Shown in pieces: positions 1 to 8,308 of a stretch of 46,429 nt of DNA. Where the stretch lies: positions 1-46,429 of the forward strand of contig CAUJDW010000122.1 of the NCBI GenBank assembly GCA_963169455.1. The letters are read 5' to 3'. Made by a program: the position numbers and the translations under genes. The DNA comes from Bacteroidota bacterium. GTDB lineage: Bacteria; Bacteroidota; Bacteroidia; Chitinophagales; Saprospiraceae. The notes beneath the pieces are model-generated. The model was not told where the DNA came from, searched no databases, and saw nothing but the letters and a program-made list of their open reading frames with translations. Each line of letters opens with the position of its first letter. Within the stretch, counting starts at the first letter, position 1.

Positions 1-119
1 TAACCTGTAACTTTAATCCTGTAACCTGTAACCTGTAACTTTAAACCTGTAACCTGTAACCTGTAACTTTAAACCTGTAACCTGTAACCTGTAACTTTAA
101 ACCTGTAACCTGTAACTGA
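1..119. repeat. Heptamer tandem repeat with 28-bp higher-order period
   Basis: The block is built from the 7-mer CCTGTAA. After the first two units, every fourth unit is the variant CTTTAAA, so three CCTGTAA plus one CTTTAAA form a 28-bp super-repeat seen about three times. It decays into related 7-mers (CTGAAAA, ACTGCAA, CCTCCAA) just before the lgt start. It runs off the left edge, so its full length is unknown. No coding or promoter role can be read from it. Confidence 0.9.
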
Positions 120-149
120 AAAACTGCAACCTCCAACGCCACACCGCCA

Positions 150-1319
150 ATGTATCCCGACCTCTCCTACTTTTTCAATGACATCTTCGGCACACCAGTT
201 GACAACTGGGCTTCCATTTTCAAGACCTTCGGGCTGCTGCTGGTGCTCGCCATCCTTTCTGCGGCTTTAATCCTGTACCGGGAGTTGAAGCACAAGGCAA
301 AGCAAGGCCTTTTCCAGCCGGCCAAGGTGAAGTATGAATACGGCAAGCCGCCCCAGGTGGCCGAACTGGTATCGAATGGCGCCTGGGGGTTCATTCTGGG
401 GTATAAGGGCCTGTATGCCGTACAGCACTTTGCGGAGCTGAAGGCCGATGCTGCGGAGGTGCTGCTGTCGCTGGACGGCAGTTGGTTTGGAGGCCTGGCC
501 CTGGCGGCCGTGCTGGCCGGCGCCCGCTACTGGGAGGCCAAACGGAAGCAACTGCCCAAACCCAAAGTTGAAGTTAAAGAAATATACCCCCACGACCGCA
601 TCGGCGACATCACCATGATCGCCGCTATTTCGGGGGTGGTGGGCGCCAAGTTCTTTGCCATCATCGAAGACATTCCCGCCTTATTGGCCGACCCGGCCGG
701 AACCATCTTTTCCGGCGGCGGGCTGGCCATTTACGGCGGGCTCATTTTCGGCTTTCTGGCCGTCACCTATTACCTGCGGCGCCAAAAGATTCCCGTCATC
801 CACGTGCTCGACGCCGTAGCCCCGGCCCTGATCATTGCCTACGGCGTGGGGCGCATGGGCTGCCACCTGGCCGGCGACGGCGACTGGGGCATCGTCAACA
901 ACCTGCCCCAGCCCGGCTGGTGGTTCCTGCCCGACTGGCTGTGGGCCTATGACTATCCGCACAACATTCTGCGCGAAGGCGCACCGCTGGAGGGCTTCAG
1001 CGGCAAATACAACACCCACCTCGTTCCCCCCGTCTTTCCCACGCCACTTTACGAAACCGCGATGGCCCTCTCCATCGGCGCCATCCTGATCGGCCTGCGG
1101 AACAGGCTGACGCCTTATCCCGGCATGCTGTTTTTCCTGTATCTTGCCTTCAACGGCGCAGAGCGCTTTTTCATCGAAAAGATCCGCGTCAACCCCGAGT
1201 ACACCAACTTCGGCATCACCTACACCCAGGCGGAACTGATCGCAGTAATCCTGTTCCTGGCCGGGCTGGCAGGCTGTGTGGTAGTATGGCGAAAGAACCC
1301 TTTCAGGGCCGGGCGATAA
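150..1319 (+). CDS. lgt: Prolipoprotein diacylglyceryl transferase (Lgt)
   Basis: This integral inner-membrane enzyme moves diacylglycerol from phosphatidylglycerol to the lipobox cysteine of prolipoproteins, the first step of lipoprotein maturation. The family signature is visible as GRMGCHLAGDGDWG at residues 234-247, with its essential Arg and Gly residues. It is preceded by the GGLAIYGGLIFG segment and followed by FPTPLYET and a C-terminal FNGAERFFIEKIR block. At 389 residues it is longer than typical Lgt (about 260-300). The extra length is an N-terminal extension with a membrane helix at about 24-43 and a charged loop near residues 125-155, which longer Bacteroidota forms often have. 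The ATG at 150 follows the repeat block closely and has no clear ribosome binding site. Lipoproteins that could be substrates are encoded at 19896 and 21181. Confidence 0.93.
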   Translation: MYPDLSYFFNDIFGTPVDNWASIFKTFGLLLVLAILSAALILYRELKHKAKQGLFQPAKVKYEYGKPPQVAELVSNGAWGFILGYKGLYAVQHFAELKADAAEVLLSLDGSWFGGLALAAVLAGARYWEAKRKQLPKPKVEVKEIYPHDRIGDITMIAAISGVVGAKFFAIIEDIPALLADPAGTIFSGGGLAIYGGLIFGFLAVTYYLRRQKIPVIHVLDAVAPALIIAYGVGRMGCHLAGDGDWGIVNNLPQPGWWFLPDWLWAYDYPHNILREGAPLEGFSGKYNTHLVPPVFPTPLYETAMALSIGAILIGLRNRLTPYPGMLFFLYLAFNGAERFFIEKIRVNPEYTNFGITYTQAELIAVILFLAGLAGCVVVWRKNPFRAGR

Positions 1320-1352
1320 ACCAGACTTGGACACCCGGGGGACAGCGCGGCC

Positions 1353-1814
1353 TCAATTCTTCATCGTCAGTTCATGCGTGCACCAGCAATTGCACCCGCC
1401 TCCCTGGTTAACACAACAATCTTCCCGTTGGGTATCGCAATAACATCCATAATCATCGGGGGTGAACTTACAACATTGGCATCCGCAAGCACCGGTGCAT
1501 TTCTGGCCTCTGACCGCTCTGGCCCCAACCGGGGTAATTTCGCGCTTACTGACTGGTATGGCGGCAATGAATCTGTGGCCGGAGGCCGCAATTCCCTCGA
1601 TATACAAAGTATTCACCCGTACCGAATCCGAACCATCCGGCAGGCCATCTACGTTATACCACGTCATTTCCTTTTCTTCCCAATGCGTTATGCTGCTGAT
1701 TTCGGAAGGAAATACTTCGTCGGCCAGGGCAGAGACCCATACCGGAGGCTGTGCGGAACACGTCTTTGTGACACTCAAAGAAATAACTACGAGGGCAGGG
1801 AATAAGGTTTTCAT
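1353..1814 (-). CDS. Secreted cysteine-rich protein of unknown function
   Basis: I do not recognise the family. The ATG at 1814 gives 153 residues beginning with a signal peptide (MKTLFPALVVISLSV, likely cleavage after TCSA). A longer reading from 1874 would add 20 residues ahead of that signal and is less likely. The middle (about residues 22-105) looks like a small beta-rich domain without cysteines. The last 50 residues hold about 12 cysteines in close pairs and triplets, including CTGACGCQCCKF and CNCWC. Such spacing suggests disulfide knots or metal binding in the periplasm or outside the cell; this is inference. It ends 33 bp from lgt and is convergent with it, and no operon partner is visible. 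Confidence 0.62.
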   Translation of the reverse strand: MKTLFPALVVISLSVTKTCSAQPPVWVSALADEVFPSEISSITHWEEKEMTWYNVDGLPDGSDSVRVNTLYIEGIAASGHRFIAAIPVSKREITPVGARAVRGQKCTGACGCQCCKFTPDDYGCYCDTQREDCCVNQGGGCNCWCTHELTMKN

Positions 1815-2052
1815 GATTATGGGTTTTGTGGTGAAAAGCAGCATCTCAAAAAAGGGCTTTCCTGACCTGCGCACTGTGACGTGCCATACAATGATAATTG
1901 TTTGCTTTTTTTTTCTTCAAGGTTTGAAGGAAATTTAACCTTTCATGGGCATCGTTATGGCCTTTTTTCGAACTCCATCGCTGAAGGGCCGGCGGCATCC
2001 GGGAAAGAAAAAAGCGCTCCAAAAATTGCTTGTTTCAATAAAAAAAATTTAA

Positions 2053-2079
2053 TTGCAAATAAAATAGTTTTAAATGCAA
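2053..2079. promoter_or_regulatory. Inverted repeat over the MarR start, probable operator
   Basis: TTGCAAATAAAA and TTTTAAATGCAA form 12-bp arms around a TAG centre, matching at 10 of 12 positions. The right arm contains the ATG of the MarR gene (2074). A repressor bound here would block initiation, so autoregulation is likely. The outer TTGCA/TGCAA arms recur downstream of the gene at 2541-2552. Confidence 0.5.
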
Positions 2080-2523
2080 GTAATTAAAGCCAAAGAACAG
2101 CGCCTGGAGCAATTGCCGGTTTTCTGGATGGAGCAGATCGTGCGGCGGTACCGGCAGGTGGCCACGCAGGCGTTGCAGGCGGAAGAAGCGGGGTTGAGCG
2201 TAGACCAGTGGGTGGTGCTCAAGCAGGTAGGGGAAAACAACGGCTGCAGCCAGGTGGAGATTGGCAACTCCACCGTCAAGGACGCGCCGGCCACCACGCG
2301 CATCATCGACCAGCTTGTCAGTAAAAACCTGATCAGCAAACAACTGGACCCCGAAGACAGGCGCCGCTACATGGTCTTCCTGACCGAAAAAGGCCGCCGC
2401 CTGATCGGCCGCCTGCTGCCCGTGGTGCAGGCGTACCGGCAAATCCCCCTGCAGGGCATCTCCGAGGCGGAGCAAAAACAGTTGCTGGACATCCTGCAGC
2501 GCATGCTCCACAACATGGAGTGA
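2074..2523 (+). CDS. MarR-family transcriptional regulator
   Basis: A 149-residue cytoplasmic protein with the usual MarR length and layout: an N-terminal dimerisation helix, then a winged helix-turn-helix at about residues 45-110. Visible family features are the segment LSVDQWVVLKQVGE, the recognition-helix region ATTRIIDQLVSKNLI and the wing motif DPEDRRRYMVFLTEKGRRLI, followed by C-terminal dimerisation helices. MarR proteins are dimers that bind short palindromes and usually lose DNA affinity on binding small phenolic ligands or on cysteine oxidation; this one has a single Cys (in NGCSQ), so oxidation sensing is not obvious. Palindromes over its start and in its 3' flank suggest it represses itself and perhaps the S41 peptidase gene downstream. 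The ligand is unknown. Confidence 0.9.
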   Translation: MQVIKAKEQRLEQLPVFWMEQIVRRYRQVATQALQAEEAGLSVDQWVVLKQVGENNGCSQVEIGNSTVKDAPATTRIIDQLVSKNLISKQLDPEDRRRYMVFLTEKGRRLIGRLLPVVQAYRQIPLQGISEAEQKQLLDILQRMLHNME

Positions 2524-2540
2524 TTTTTTTACCCAAATAA

Positions 2541-2552
2541 TTGCATTTGCAA
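2541..2552. promoter_or_regulatory. TTGCATTTGCAA palindrome, candidate MarR operator
   Basis: Perfect TTGCA/TGCAA arms with a 2-bp spacer lie 18 bp after the MarR stop and about 145 bp before the S41 peptidase start. A further half site (TTTTGCATTT) follows at about 2555-2564. The same arms flank the operator-like repeat over the MarR start, so both may be sites of that regulator. Confidence 0.42.
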
Positions 2553-2620
2553 CTTTTGCATTTTTAACTTTCTGAAATTTTAGCTTTTGTAAGAATTTTT
2601 CCGACTGTTTTTATACGAAA

Positions 2621-2652
2621 TGCCGGGGGCTGTGCACGCTCCCGGCAGCTTT
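2621..2652 (+). terminator. GC hairpin, weak intrinsic terminator or leader hairpin
   Basis: TGCCGGG (2621-2627) pairs with CCCGGCA (2641-2647), followed by GCTTTTC. The T tract is poor, so it may be a weak terminator for the MarR transcript or a stem in the leader of the S41 peptidase mRNA. Confidence 0.33.
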
Positions 2653-2696
2653 TCACCCGGCTGTTTTTTTAGCTTTTAACCACAAAATCATCCGAC

Positions 2697-4025
2697 ATGC
2701 GCATTACGATCATCATGCTGGCCCTGCTGCTTGCGGGCCTTTCCCTTCCCGCTCAGGCCCAGGAAACAATAAGCCCTGAGGAACAAAGCCTCACCATCGA
2801 CAGCCTCATCCAGAGCCTGGAGGCCAATTACGTCTTCCCCGATGTAGCCCGGAAGATGGGGGAACATTTGCGCAGGCAGTATAATTCGGGCGCCTACCGC
2901 ACGCTTGGCAGCCCCGTAGCCTTTGCCGACAAGCTGACCGAAGACCTGCAGGCTATCAGCCGCGACCTGCACCTGCGGGTGCGATTCAACCCGGAAGGCG
3001 CGCGGCAGATGCGCGCCCAGGACGCCGCCGGCGCCCCCGAGGGCCCCGACGAACACTGGCTGAAGGCCATGCGCCGCGACAACTTCGGATTCCAGGAAGT
3101 GAAAATCCTGGAAGGCAATATCGGCTACCTCGGCCTGCGGGGCTTTTTCCCCGCCGAATTTGGCGGAGAAACGGCCGCCGCAGCCATGAATATGCTCTCC
3201 AATACCGGCGCCATCATCTTTGACCTGCGCCAGAACGGCGGCGGCGACCCCGGCATGATCCAGTTGCTGACTTCCTACCTCTATGACGGCCGCGAGACGG
3301 TCCACCTCAACAGCTTTTATTTCCGCCCCACCGACGACACCACCCAAACCTGGACCCTGCCCTATGTGCCTGGCCGGCGCAACCCCAAAGCGGAAGTGTT
3401 CGTGCTAACCAGCGGGCGCACCTTTTCGGCCGCCGAAGAATTCACCTACAACCTCAAGAACCTGAAGCGCGCAACCATCATCGGCGAAACCACGGGCGGC
3501 GGCGCCCACCCCGGCGGCATGCGCCCCATCGGCGAACGCTTCGTGGCCTTCGTGCCCAACGGGCGGGCCATCAACCCCATCACCCACACCAACTGGGAGG
3601 GAACGGGGGTAAGCCCCGATGTTGCAGTCAAACAGGAAAAAGCGCTGGAGGTTGCCCACCAGATGGCGCTGGAAAAACTGGCGGGAAAAGCGGCTTCCGA
3701 AGAGGATAAGGCCTACTACCAGTGGTTTGCCGATCACCTGAAAGCAAAAGCCTCCGCCCCCTCCCTCTCCGCAGGGCAGATGCAGGCCTGCACCGGCGCA
3801 TTCGGCGCCCGCAGCATCCTCCTGCAGGACGGGCAGCTGTACTACCAGCGCGAAAACCGCAGCCCCATGGCACTCGACATCCTGGGCCCTACAACCTTCG
3901 CCCTGCGCAGCGACCCATCCACCCGCCTCAGCCTGGAAATGGAAAACGGCCAGGCAACAGCGCTGATCATGGAAAGCATCGACGGCTGGAAGGAAAGGAC
4001 GGAAAGAAGCAGCCCCAGGCCCTGA
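2697..4025 (+). CDS. Secreted S41-family serine peptidase (IRBP/CtpA type)
   Basis: A 442-residue exported protein. Residues 1-21 form a signal peptide (LLLAGLSLPAQAQ). An N-terminal helical domain containing IDSLIQSLEANYVFPDVARK is typical of the interphotoreceptor-retinoid-binding-protein-like branch of S41. The catalytic core starts near residue 130; FDLRQNGGGDPGMIQLL is the usual S41 strand and TSGRTFSAAEEF carries the likely nucleophile Ser244. It continues with IIGETTGGGAHP and ends in the family motif GTGVSPDV near residue 305. The last 120 residues form a separate small domain that I cannot name. No PDZ domain is obvious. S41 enzymes cleave near protein C termini; the substrate here is unknown. 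The ATG at 2697 places the signal peptide at the N terminus. The gene lies downstream of the MarR gene on the same strand. Confidence 0.88.
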   Translation: MRITIIMLALLLAGLSLPAQAQETISPEEQSLTIDSLIQSLEANYVFPDVARKMGEHLRRQYNSGAYRTLGSPVAFADKLTEDLQAISRDLHLRVRFNPEGARQMRAQDAAGAPEGPDEHWLKAMRRDNFGFQEVKILEGNIGYLGLRGFFPAEFGGETAAAAMNMLSNTGAIIFDLRQNGGGDPGMIQLLTSYLYDGRETVHLNSFYFRPTDDTTQTWTLPYVPGRRNPKAEVFVLTSGRTFSAAEEFTYNLKNLKRATIIGETTGGGAHPGGMRPIGERFVAFVPNGRAINPITHTNWEGTGVSPDVAVKQEKALEVAHQMALEKLAGKAASEEDKAYYQWFADHLKAKASAPSLSAGQMQACTGAFGARSILLQDGQLYYQRENRSPMALDILGPTTFALRSDPSTRLSLEMENGQATALIMESIDGWKERTERSSPRP

Positions 4026-4064
4026 AAGGGCAGTTGCCCAAAGATGGGCGGCCTGATTTCCTGG

Positions 4065-4093
4065 GGTGGAATACTGGAGTATTGGAGTATTCC
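4065..4093. repeat. Short octamer repeat with inverted ends
   Basis: Imperfect copies of the 8-mer TGGAGTAT sit in the gap after the S41 gene. The ends GGAATACT (4068-4075) and AGTATTCC (4086-4093) are inverted copies and could form a hairpin followed by TTTATC. It may act as a weak terminator. Confidence 0.45.
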
Positions 4094-4119
4094 TTTATCA
4101 AGACTTGTTCCGAAATCCC

Positions 4120-4127
4120 TAAATTTG
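4120..4127 (+). promoter_or_regulatory. TAAATTTG, candidate Bacteroidota -7 element
   Basis: This is a perfect TAnnTTTG match only 4 bp before the ATG of the hydroxylase gene. No good TTTG -33 box is present at 19-21 bp (TTTA lies at 4094-4097). If used, transcription would start at about the ATG, giving a leaderless mRNA. Confidence 0.35.
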
Positions 4128-4131
4128 GGCC

Positions 4132-4950
4132 ATGGAAACCTTCATCGACTTCTTCGCCCAAATGCCGGACTGGTACAAGCTGGCCTGGATATTCATCTGC
4201 CTGTCCATCAGCTGGCTGCTGGAGGGGAATATTCCGCTCCTGCAGCTCGGTTACCGGAAGTGGAAACACGCCGGCGTCAACCTGATCTTCCTTTCCACCT
4301 CCCTGGTGATCAACGTGCTTTTCGGGCTGGCCACCGTGGGCATTTTCCTGTGGACGCAGGAACAACAGTTCGGGTTTTTACACCTGCTCGATCTGCCGGT
4401 TTGGGCGGAGCTGCTGATCGCCATTATGCTGCTCGATTTTATCGCACAATACGTTGCCCATTACCTGCTGCACAAGGTGAAATGGATGTGGAAGTTCCAC
4501 ATGGTGCACCACAGTGACACCAAGGTGGACGCCACCACCGGCACCCGCCACCATCCTGGCGACTACCTCCTTCGGGAAACCTTTGCCCTGGGCGCCATCG
4601 TCATCAGCGGCATGCCCTTTCCGTATTACCTCATCTACCGGATCACCAGTATCCTATTCACGTACCTGACCCACGCCAACATTGCCGTGCCCGTGTGGCT
4701 CGACAAGCCGCTGAGCCTGGTGTTCATCACGCCCAACATGCACAAGTTCCACCACCACTTCGAACGCCCCTGGACGGACACCAATTTCGGCAACATCTTC
4801 TCCTTCTGGGACCGCCTGTTCGGCACCATGGTTTACGACGACCCCCGCAAGGTCCGCTACGGCCTCGACGTGCTGGAGGATCATACCGATGAGGATGTTG
4901 CGTATCAGTTTAAGATACCTTTTGATAAGAAGATCAGGACGGACTATTAG
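4132..4950 (+). CDS. Fatty acid hydroxylase/sterol desaturase superfamily membrane enzyme
   Basis: A 272-residue membrane protein with the di-iron histidine motifs of the superfamily: HYLLH at residues 110-114, HMVHH at 123-127, and HKFHHH at 204-209, with RHHP between them. Membrane helices are visible at about 15-32, 45-68, 78-105 and 140-180. Members use O2 and a di-iron centre to hydroxylate or desaturate lipids such as sterols, fatty acids, carotenoids or alkylglycerols. The actual substrate cannot be read from the sequence; a sterol is unlikely to be native in this phylum, so a fatty acyl or carotenoid-like lipid is the better guess. The gene overlaps the end of the opposing gene at 4934-5842 by 17 bp. 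Confidence 0.87.
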   Translation: METFIDFFAQMPDWYKLAWIFICLSISWLLEGNIPLLQLGYRKWKHAGVNLIFLSTSLVINVLFGLATVGIFLWTQEQQFGFLHLLDLPVWAELLIAIMLLDFIAQYVAHYLLHKVKWMWKFHMVHHSDTKVDATTGTRHHPGDYLLRETFALGAIVISGMPFPYYLIYRITSILFTYLTHANIAVPVWLDKPLSLVFITPNMHKFHHHFERPWTDTNFGNIFSFWDRLFGTMVYDDPRKVRYGLDVLEDHTDEDVAYQFKIPFDKKIRTDY

Positions 4951-5842
4951 GCGGGCCCTTTTTATAGCCCTTCACTACTCCACCGAAAGCCTGCTGGTAC
5001 AACCACGTCGCACTCCCCAGGTTCACCAGCTTCAGGCCGATCCGGCCTGCCACGAAAGCCTGCCCGAGTAGGAACGAGCCGGTAAAAGGCCCGCCTTTCA
5101 GAAGCCCGCTCAGCCACCAGTACAAGGCTGTAAGCAGTAGGAATGAAGCAACATTCAGCAAATACAGCAGCGCTGCCTTCCCAAAATTCCGGAACACCAG
5201 TTTTACCGCCTGCCATATAGGCCGGAACAGCCAGCGCTGATCCGCATGCACCACGTGGATCTTGGCATAATCGTGCAGCATAAAAACCAGGATAGCAGCC
5301 AGCAGGTAAAGCGGCAAAATGAAATTGGCCGCCTGAATGACAGGCACTTCGGTTTCCAGCTCAGAAAGAGAGGAACCAATGCCTGCTTTGTAAAAGATGA
5401 AACCAAACAGGGCCAGCACCAGCCCCTGCAGCAGCAGAAAGTAAACGGCCAGCCGCAGCATCCGCCAGAAATAGCGGGTGCAGCCCTGCCAGAAGCCCGC
5501 CCGGCGGAAGGGCTCGCCCCATTGGCGGAATACATGCAGGATGCCACCCATCAGCAAAATGGAAAGCAACAGGTACAGGGCAACATACCCGATGGCATGA
5601 TTCACGATCTGCCCGAAGCCCTGCCCATACTCCCGCATGAAATCGCGCAGGAAGGTGTAGTCAAAGCCCTCCAGGCTGCGGGCGAAGGCCAGCGACTGCC
5701 CCACCGTTTTGCTCAGAAAGCCGGACAGGGGGATTGCTGCCAGGAAAGCCAGCAGCAGGTTGAAGCCGTACAGCGCCAGCCACATGCCCTTGTGCTGCAG
5801 GCTTGCTTTCCATCCCATGATGTAGGCGGTGAGGGGCTTCAT
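4934..5842 (-). CDS. Polytopic membrane protein of unknown function
   Basis: A 302-residue protein with about six hydrophobic helices, for example at residues 20-42, 85-105, 128-150, 168-190, 220-245 and 255-275. It starts MKPLTAYIMGWKASLQHKGMW, an amphipathic N terminus ahead of the first helix. No catalytic motif is visible. The arrangement resembles the many uncharacterised integral membrane proteins of Bacteroidota with a repeated three-helix layout, but I do not recognise a named family. Its last codons overlap the convergent hydroxylase gene by 17 bp. Upstream lies the 124-bp inverted-repeat element, which separates it from the M1 peptidase gene on the same strand. Confidence 0.72.
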   Translation of the reverse strand: MKPLTAYIMGWKASLQHKGMWLALYGFNLLLAFLAAIPLSGFLSKTVGQSLAFARSLEGFDYTFLRDFMREYGQGFGQIVNHAIGYVALYLLLSILLMGGILHVFRQWGEPFRRAGFWQGCTRYFWRMLRLAVYFLLLQGLVLALFGFIFYKAGIGSSLSELETEVPVIQAANFILPLYLLAAILVFMLHDYAKIHVVHADQRWLFRPIWQAVKLVFRNFGKAALLYLLNVASFLLLTALYWWLSGLLKGGPFTGSFLLGQAFVAGRIGLKLVNLGSATWLYQQAFGGVVKGYKKGPPNSPS

Positions 5843-5940
5843 GAAATTTTTTTTATGCCGGAAGATGTCGTTCTTGTTCAGCTATTCAACCTTGGGGCAA
5901 GGCTCCCTGTATTTCGCTTTTGATGCAAAAAAGCAAAGCC

Positions 5941-6064
5941 AGTAGTTGGACACATTTAGCAGAACAATATAACAATCCAACAATATAACCCTAGCCCCGG
6001 GAACAATGCTATTGACGCCGTATTTCCGAAGCAGAATGAGTTACAATAAATGTGTCCAACTACT
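5941..6064. mobile_element. 124-bp element with perfect 18-bp terminal inverted repeats (MITE-like)
   Basis: AGTAGTTGGACACATTTA at 5941-5958 is repeated exactly as its reverse complement at 6047-6064. The 88-bp interior is noncoding and holds two copies of AACAATATAAC (5963-5973 and 5979-5989). GTTGGACA is, from memory, common near the ends of IS3/IS150-type elements, so this may be a non-autonomous derivative. No target-site duplication is evident: the left flank is AAAGCC and the right flank is TACAAT. It starts 19 bp after the M1 peptidase stop and could also act as a bulky terminator. Confidence 0.5.
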
Positions 6065-6082
6065 TACAATATGCCCCGCATT

Positions 6083-8107
6083 TCACACCAGCACGCTCAC
6101 ACTCTGCATTACATTTTGCACCCACAACAAAAACTGCAGCATCCGCTTCCGGGCGCCCGCCCGCTCCGGCGCCAGGCTCAGGCTGTTGTTGATCAGATTC
6201 TTGTCCAGGGCGATCTTCTGCTCCGGGTCGATCTCCGCGCTGGTTATCTTTGAGACGCCTTCATAGATAAATTCCTTGCTGCGCGCCCGGCCATCCCACT
6301 GCTCCGTTACCGTTTTGCCATCTTCGAACCGAATGCGCACCTCCACGGGGAAATGCAGCTCGCCCAGCCGGTGCAGGGTGACGCCGGATTCGTACACCTG
6401 CGCTCTTTCCGTTTCGGGCAGGATGCAATCGCCGGGATCTTCGAAAACACCGGCGCGGGCCGGCTTGGGGTTGTTGGAAATGGAGGCCACGGCATAGTCG
6501 CACATGCCCGTTCCGTATAAGCCCTGTTCAAAAAACCAGTCCAGGTTCTGCCCGAAAAGCGGGCCGTACTTCCGGAAAACCACCTCACTGGCAATGGCGG
6601 TGAAATCCCTGCCGCAGGGGTGGTGGAACTTCCAGCGCTCGAAGTAGGTGCGCATGATCTCGTCGAGGGTTTCCGTGCCTATGAGGCCTTCCAGGCTGCG
6701 CAGCAGCAGCGTGGTTTTGCTGTAGGTGATGGTGTGGTAACTGTCGTCCTGAAACTGCCAGCTCGTGCGGGCTATTTCGGATACCTGCGGGTTGGGGAGC
6801 CCGAAGAAATCCGCCCGGTTGGACTCCATATTGCCCATCCGGAAGCCCATAAAGTCGATGGTTGAAGTACGGCTGCCGTAATACTCGTCCATGATGCGGG
6901 CCTCGTAGTAGTTGGTGATGCCTTCGTCGAGCCAGGCTTCTTCCTGCTCGTTGCTGGCCGCTATCTGCCCGAAGTACTGGTGCACGAATTCGTGGACGAT
7001 CAGAATTTCCGGCGTTTTCACCCCTTCCGGCAACAGGCAGACAGCCGCTGTGGTGATGAGCATGGGATACTCCATAGCAGAAGAAAAGGCGCCGTGCAGC
7101 GGCGGGTCCACGATGGTAAGCCCGGGGTAAGGGTAAGGCCCGAAGCGCTCTGCACAAAAGTCGATGGCGTGCCGGATGGCCTGCAGGTAACGCGGCGCCA
7201 GGTGGAGGTGATGGGGGTAAAACAACAACCGCAACGGAATGCCCCTGTATTCCTCCTCCACTTCCACGAAGTGCGGCGAAGCCGTCCAGGTGAAGTCGAT
7301 CACGTCTTCGGCGCGAAAGGACCAGGTGCGGTTTTCACCCGCTTGTTTAACGCCCGTCAGCAGCCCGCTCGCCCCCACTTTGAAGCCTGCGGGCAGGGTG
7401 ATATCGACCTCGTACAGGCCGAAGTCGGCATAGTATTCCACATTGCCGTGGTACTGGCGGCAGTTCCATTGCCCTTTTTCGGCATAGCGCGTACCTGACG
7501 GCTCATAAACGCCCAGCTTCGGGAACCACTGCGCCATGAAGTAGTAATCGAGTTGGTAGCCCGTGCGCAGGGCCGCGCGGGGTATCCCCGACACCCACTC
7601 CATGTCCACCCGGATGGAGCCGCCCGGCAAGACGGGGCGGGGCAGCGGGACGCGCAGCACGGTCCGGTCGGCGGCATTACCGTCATCGGGCTGGAAGTAG
7701 TGCATCGCCCGGGTGAGGTCGTTTCCGTGTTCATCCTGCATGCGCCGGATGTCCATCCAGCCCCAGCCACAGTTCGCTTTCATCGCTTCGGTGAACATGC
7801 CGAAGCCGCCACGTTCCTTCGCAAAGGTGGATTCGGTGTTCCGGAAAGCATTGTAGTAGAGGTGAAACTGCAACTCCCGCACCGTGTCGGAGGAAGGGTT
7901 TTTCCAGTGCAGGCTTTGCAGTGCGTATGCTTTTCTGCCGGCCGTATCGAGGCGCACCTGTATGCCGTAACTGGCGATACGGGAGGAAAGTGGCTGTTCC
8001 TTATGGCATAAAGCGGGCGGCAGGGGCAGCAAAAGCGAGAGGAAAGCAAAAAAAGCCATCCGTTTTATGGGCAGGAAAATAAGCAGGACATCCATGTGGC
8101 TTTTCAT
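6083..8107 (-). CDS. Exported M1-family zinc aminopeptidase-like metallopeptidase
   Basis: A 674-residue protein with a hydrophobic N terminus (MAFFAFLSLLLPLPP, residues 17-31) that fits a signal peptide, so export is likely; translation may start at Met1, Met5 or Met17. The N-terminal beta domain (about 40-260) contains LQFHLYYNAFRNTEST, typical of this M1 branch. The catalytic domain carries AMEYP in place of the classical GAMEN exopeptidase motif and the zinc site HEFVH (His372, Glu373, His376) with the third ligand Glu395 exactly 18 residues later. A Tyr in TITYSKTTLLLRSLEG probably supplies the transition-state stabiliser. M1 enzymes remove N-terminal residues from peptides; the altered GAMEN motif makes specificity uncertain. 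The intergenic region with the divergent PPK2 gene is 8108-8308. Confidence 0.9.
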   Translation of the reverse strand: MKSHMDVLLIFLPIKRMAFFAFLSLLLPLPPALCHKEQPLSSRIASYGIQVRLDTAGRKAYALQSLHWKNPSSDTVRELQFHLYYNAFRNTESTFAKERGGFGMFTEAMKANCGWGWMDIRRMQDEHGNDLTRAMHYFQPDDGNAADRTVLRVPLPRPVLPGGSIRVDMEWVSGIPRAALRTGYQLDYYFMAQWFPKLGVYEPSGTRYAEKGQWNCRQYHGNVEYYADFGLYEVDITLPAGFKVGASGLLTGVKQAGENRTWSFRAEDVIDFTWTASPHFVEVEEEYRGIPLRLLFYPHHLHLAPRYLQAIRHAIDFCAERFGPYPYPGLTIVDPPLHGAFSSAMEYPMLITTAAVCLLPEGVKTPEILIVHEFVHQYFGQIAASNEQEEAWLDEGITNYYEARIMDEYYGSRTSTIDFMGFRMGNMESNRADFFGLPNPQVSEIARTSWQFQDDSYHTITYSKTTLLLRSLEGLIGTETLDEIMRTYFERWKFHHPCGRDFTAIASEVVFRKYGPLFGQNLDWFFEQGLYGTGMCDYAVASISNNPKPARAGVFEDPGDCILPETERAQVYESGVTLHRLGELHFPVEVRIRFEDGKTVTEQWDGRARSKEFIYEGVSKITSAEIDPEQKIALDKNLINNSLSLAPERAGARKRMLQFLLWVQNVMQSVSVLV

Positions 8108-8308
8108 TCCGGACAGGTTTCGGCATCTAAAATACTATTTTGCCGGATTTGTTTACCATCAAACACCAATCAACACCTTGTCTTCTACGGCCGAAATGCA
8201 CATTTGTGAAAGGCTTTTTCAGGAGCTGCAACGGCAGTGACAATCGTCATCCGATTTCCGGAAGAAAGCAGCCAAATTCGCAATGCGTGTAAGACAACAT
8301 TCTCGCCT

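Noticed and set aside
1-119. Telomere-like array
   Set aside because: The 7-mer resembles telomeric repeats only superficially; the variant every fourth unit and the neighbouring lgt gene fit an ordinary intergenic repeat.
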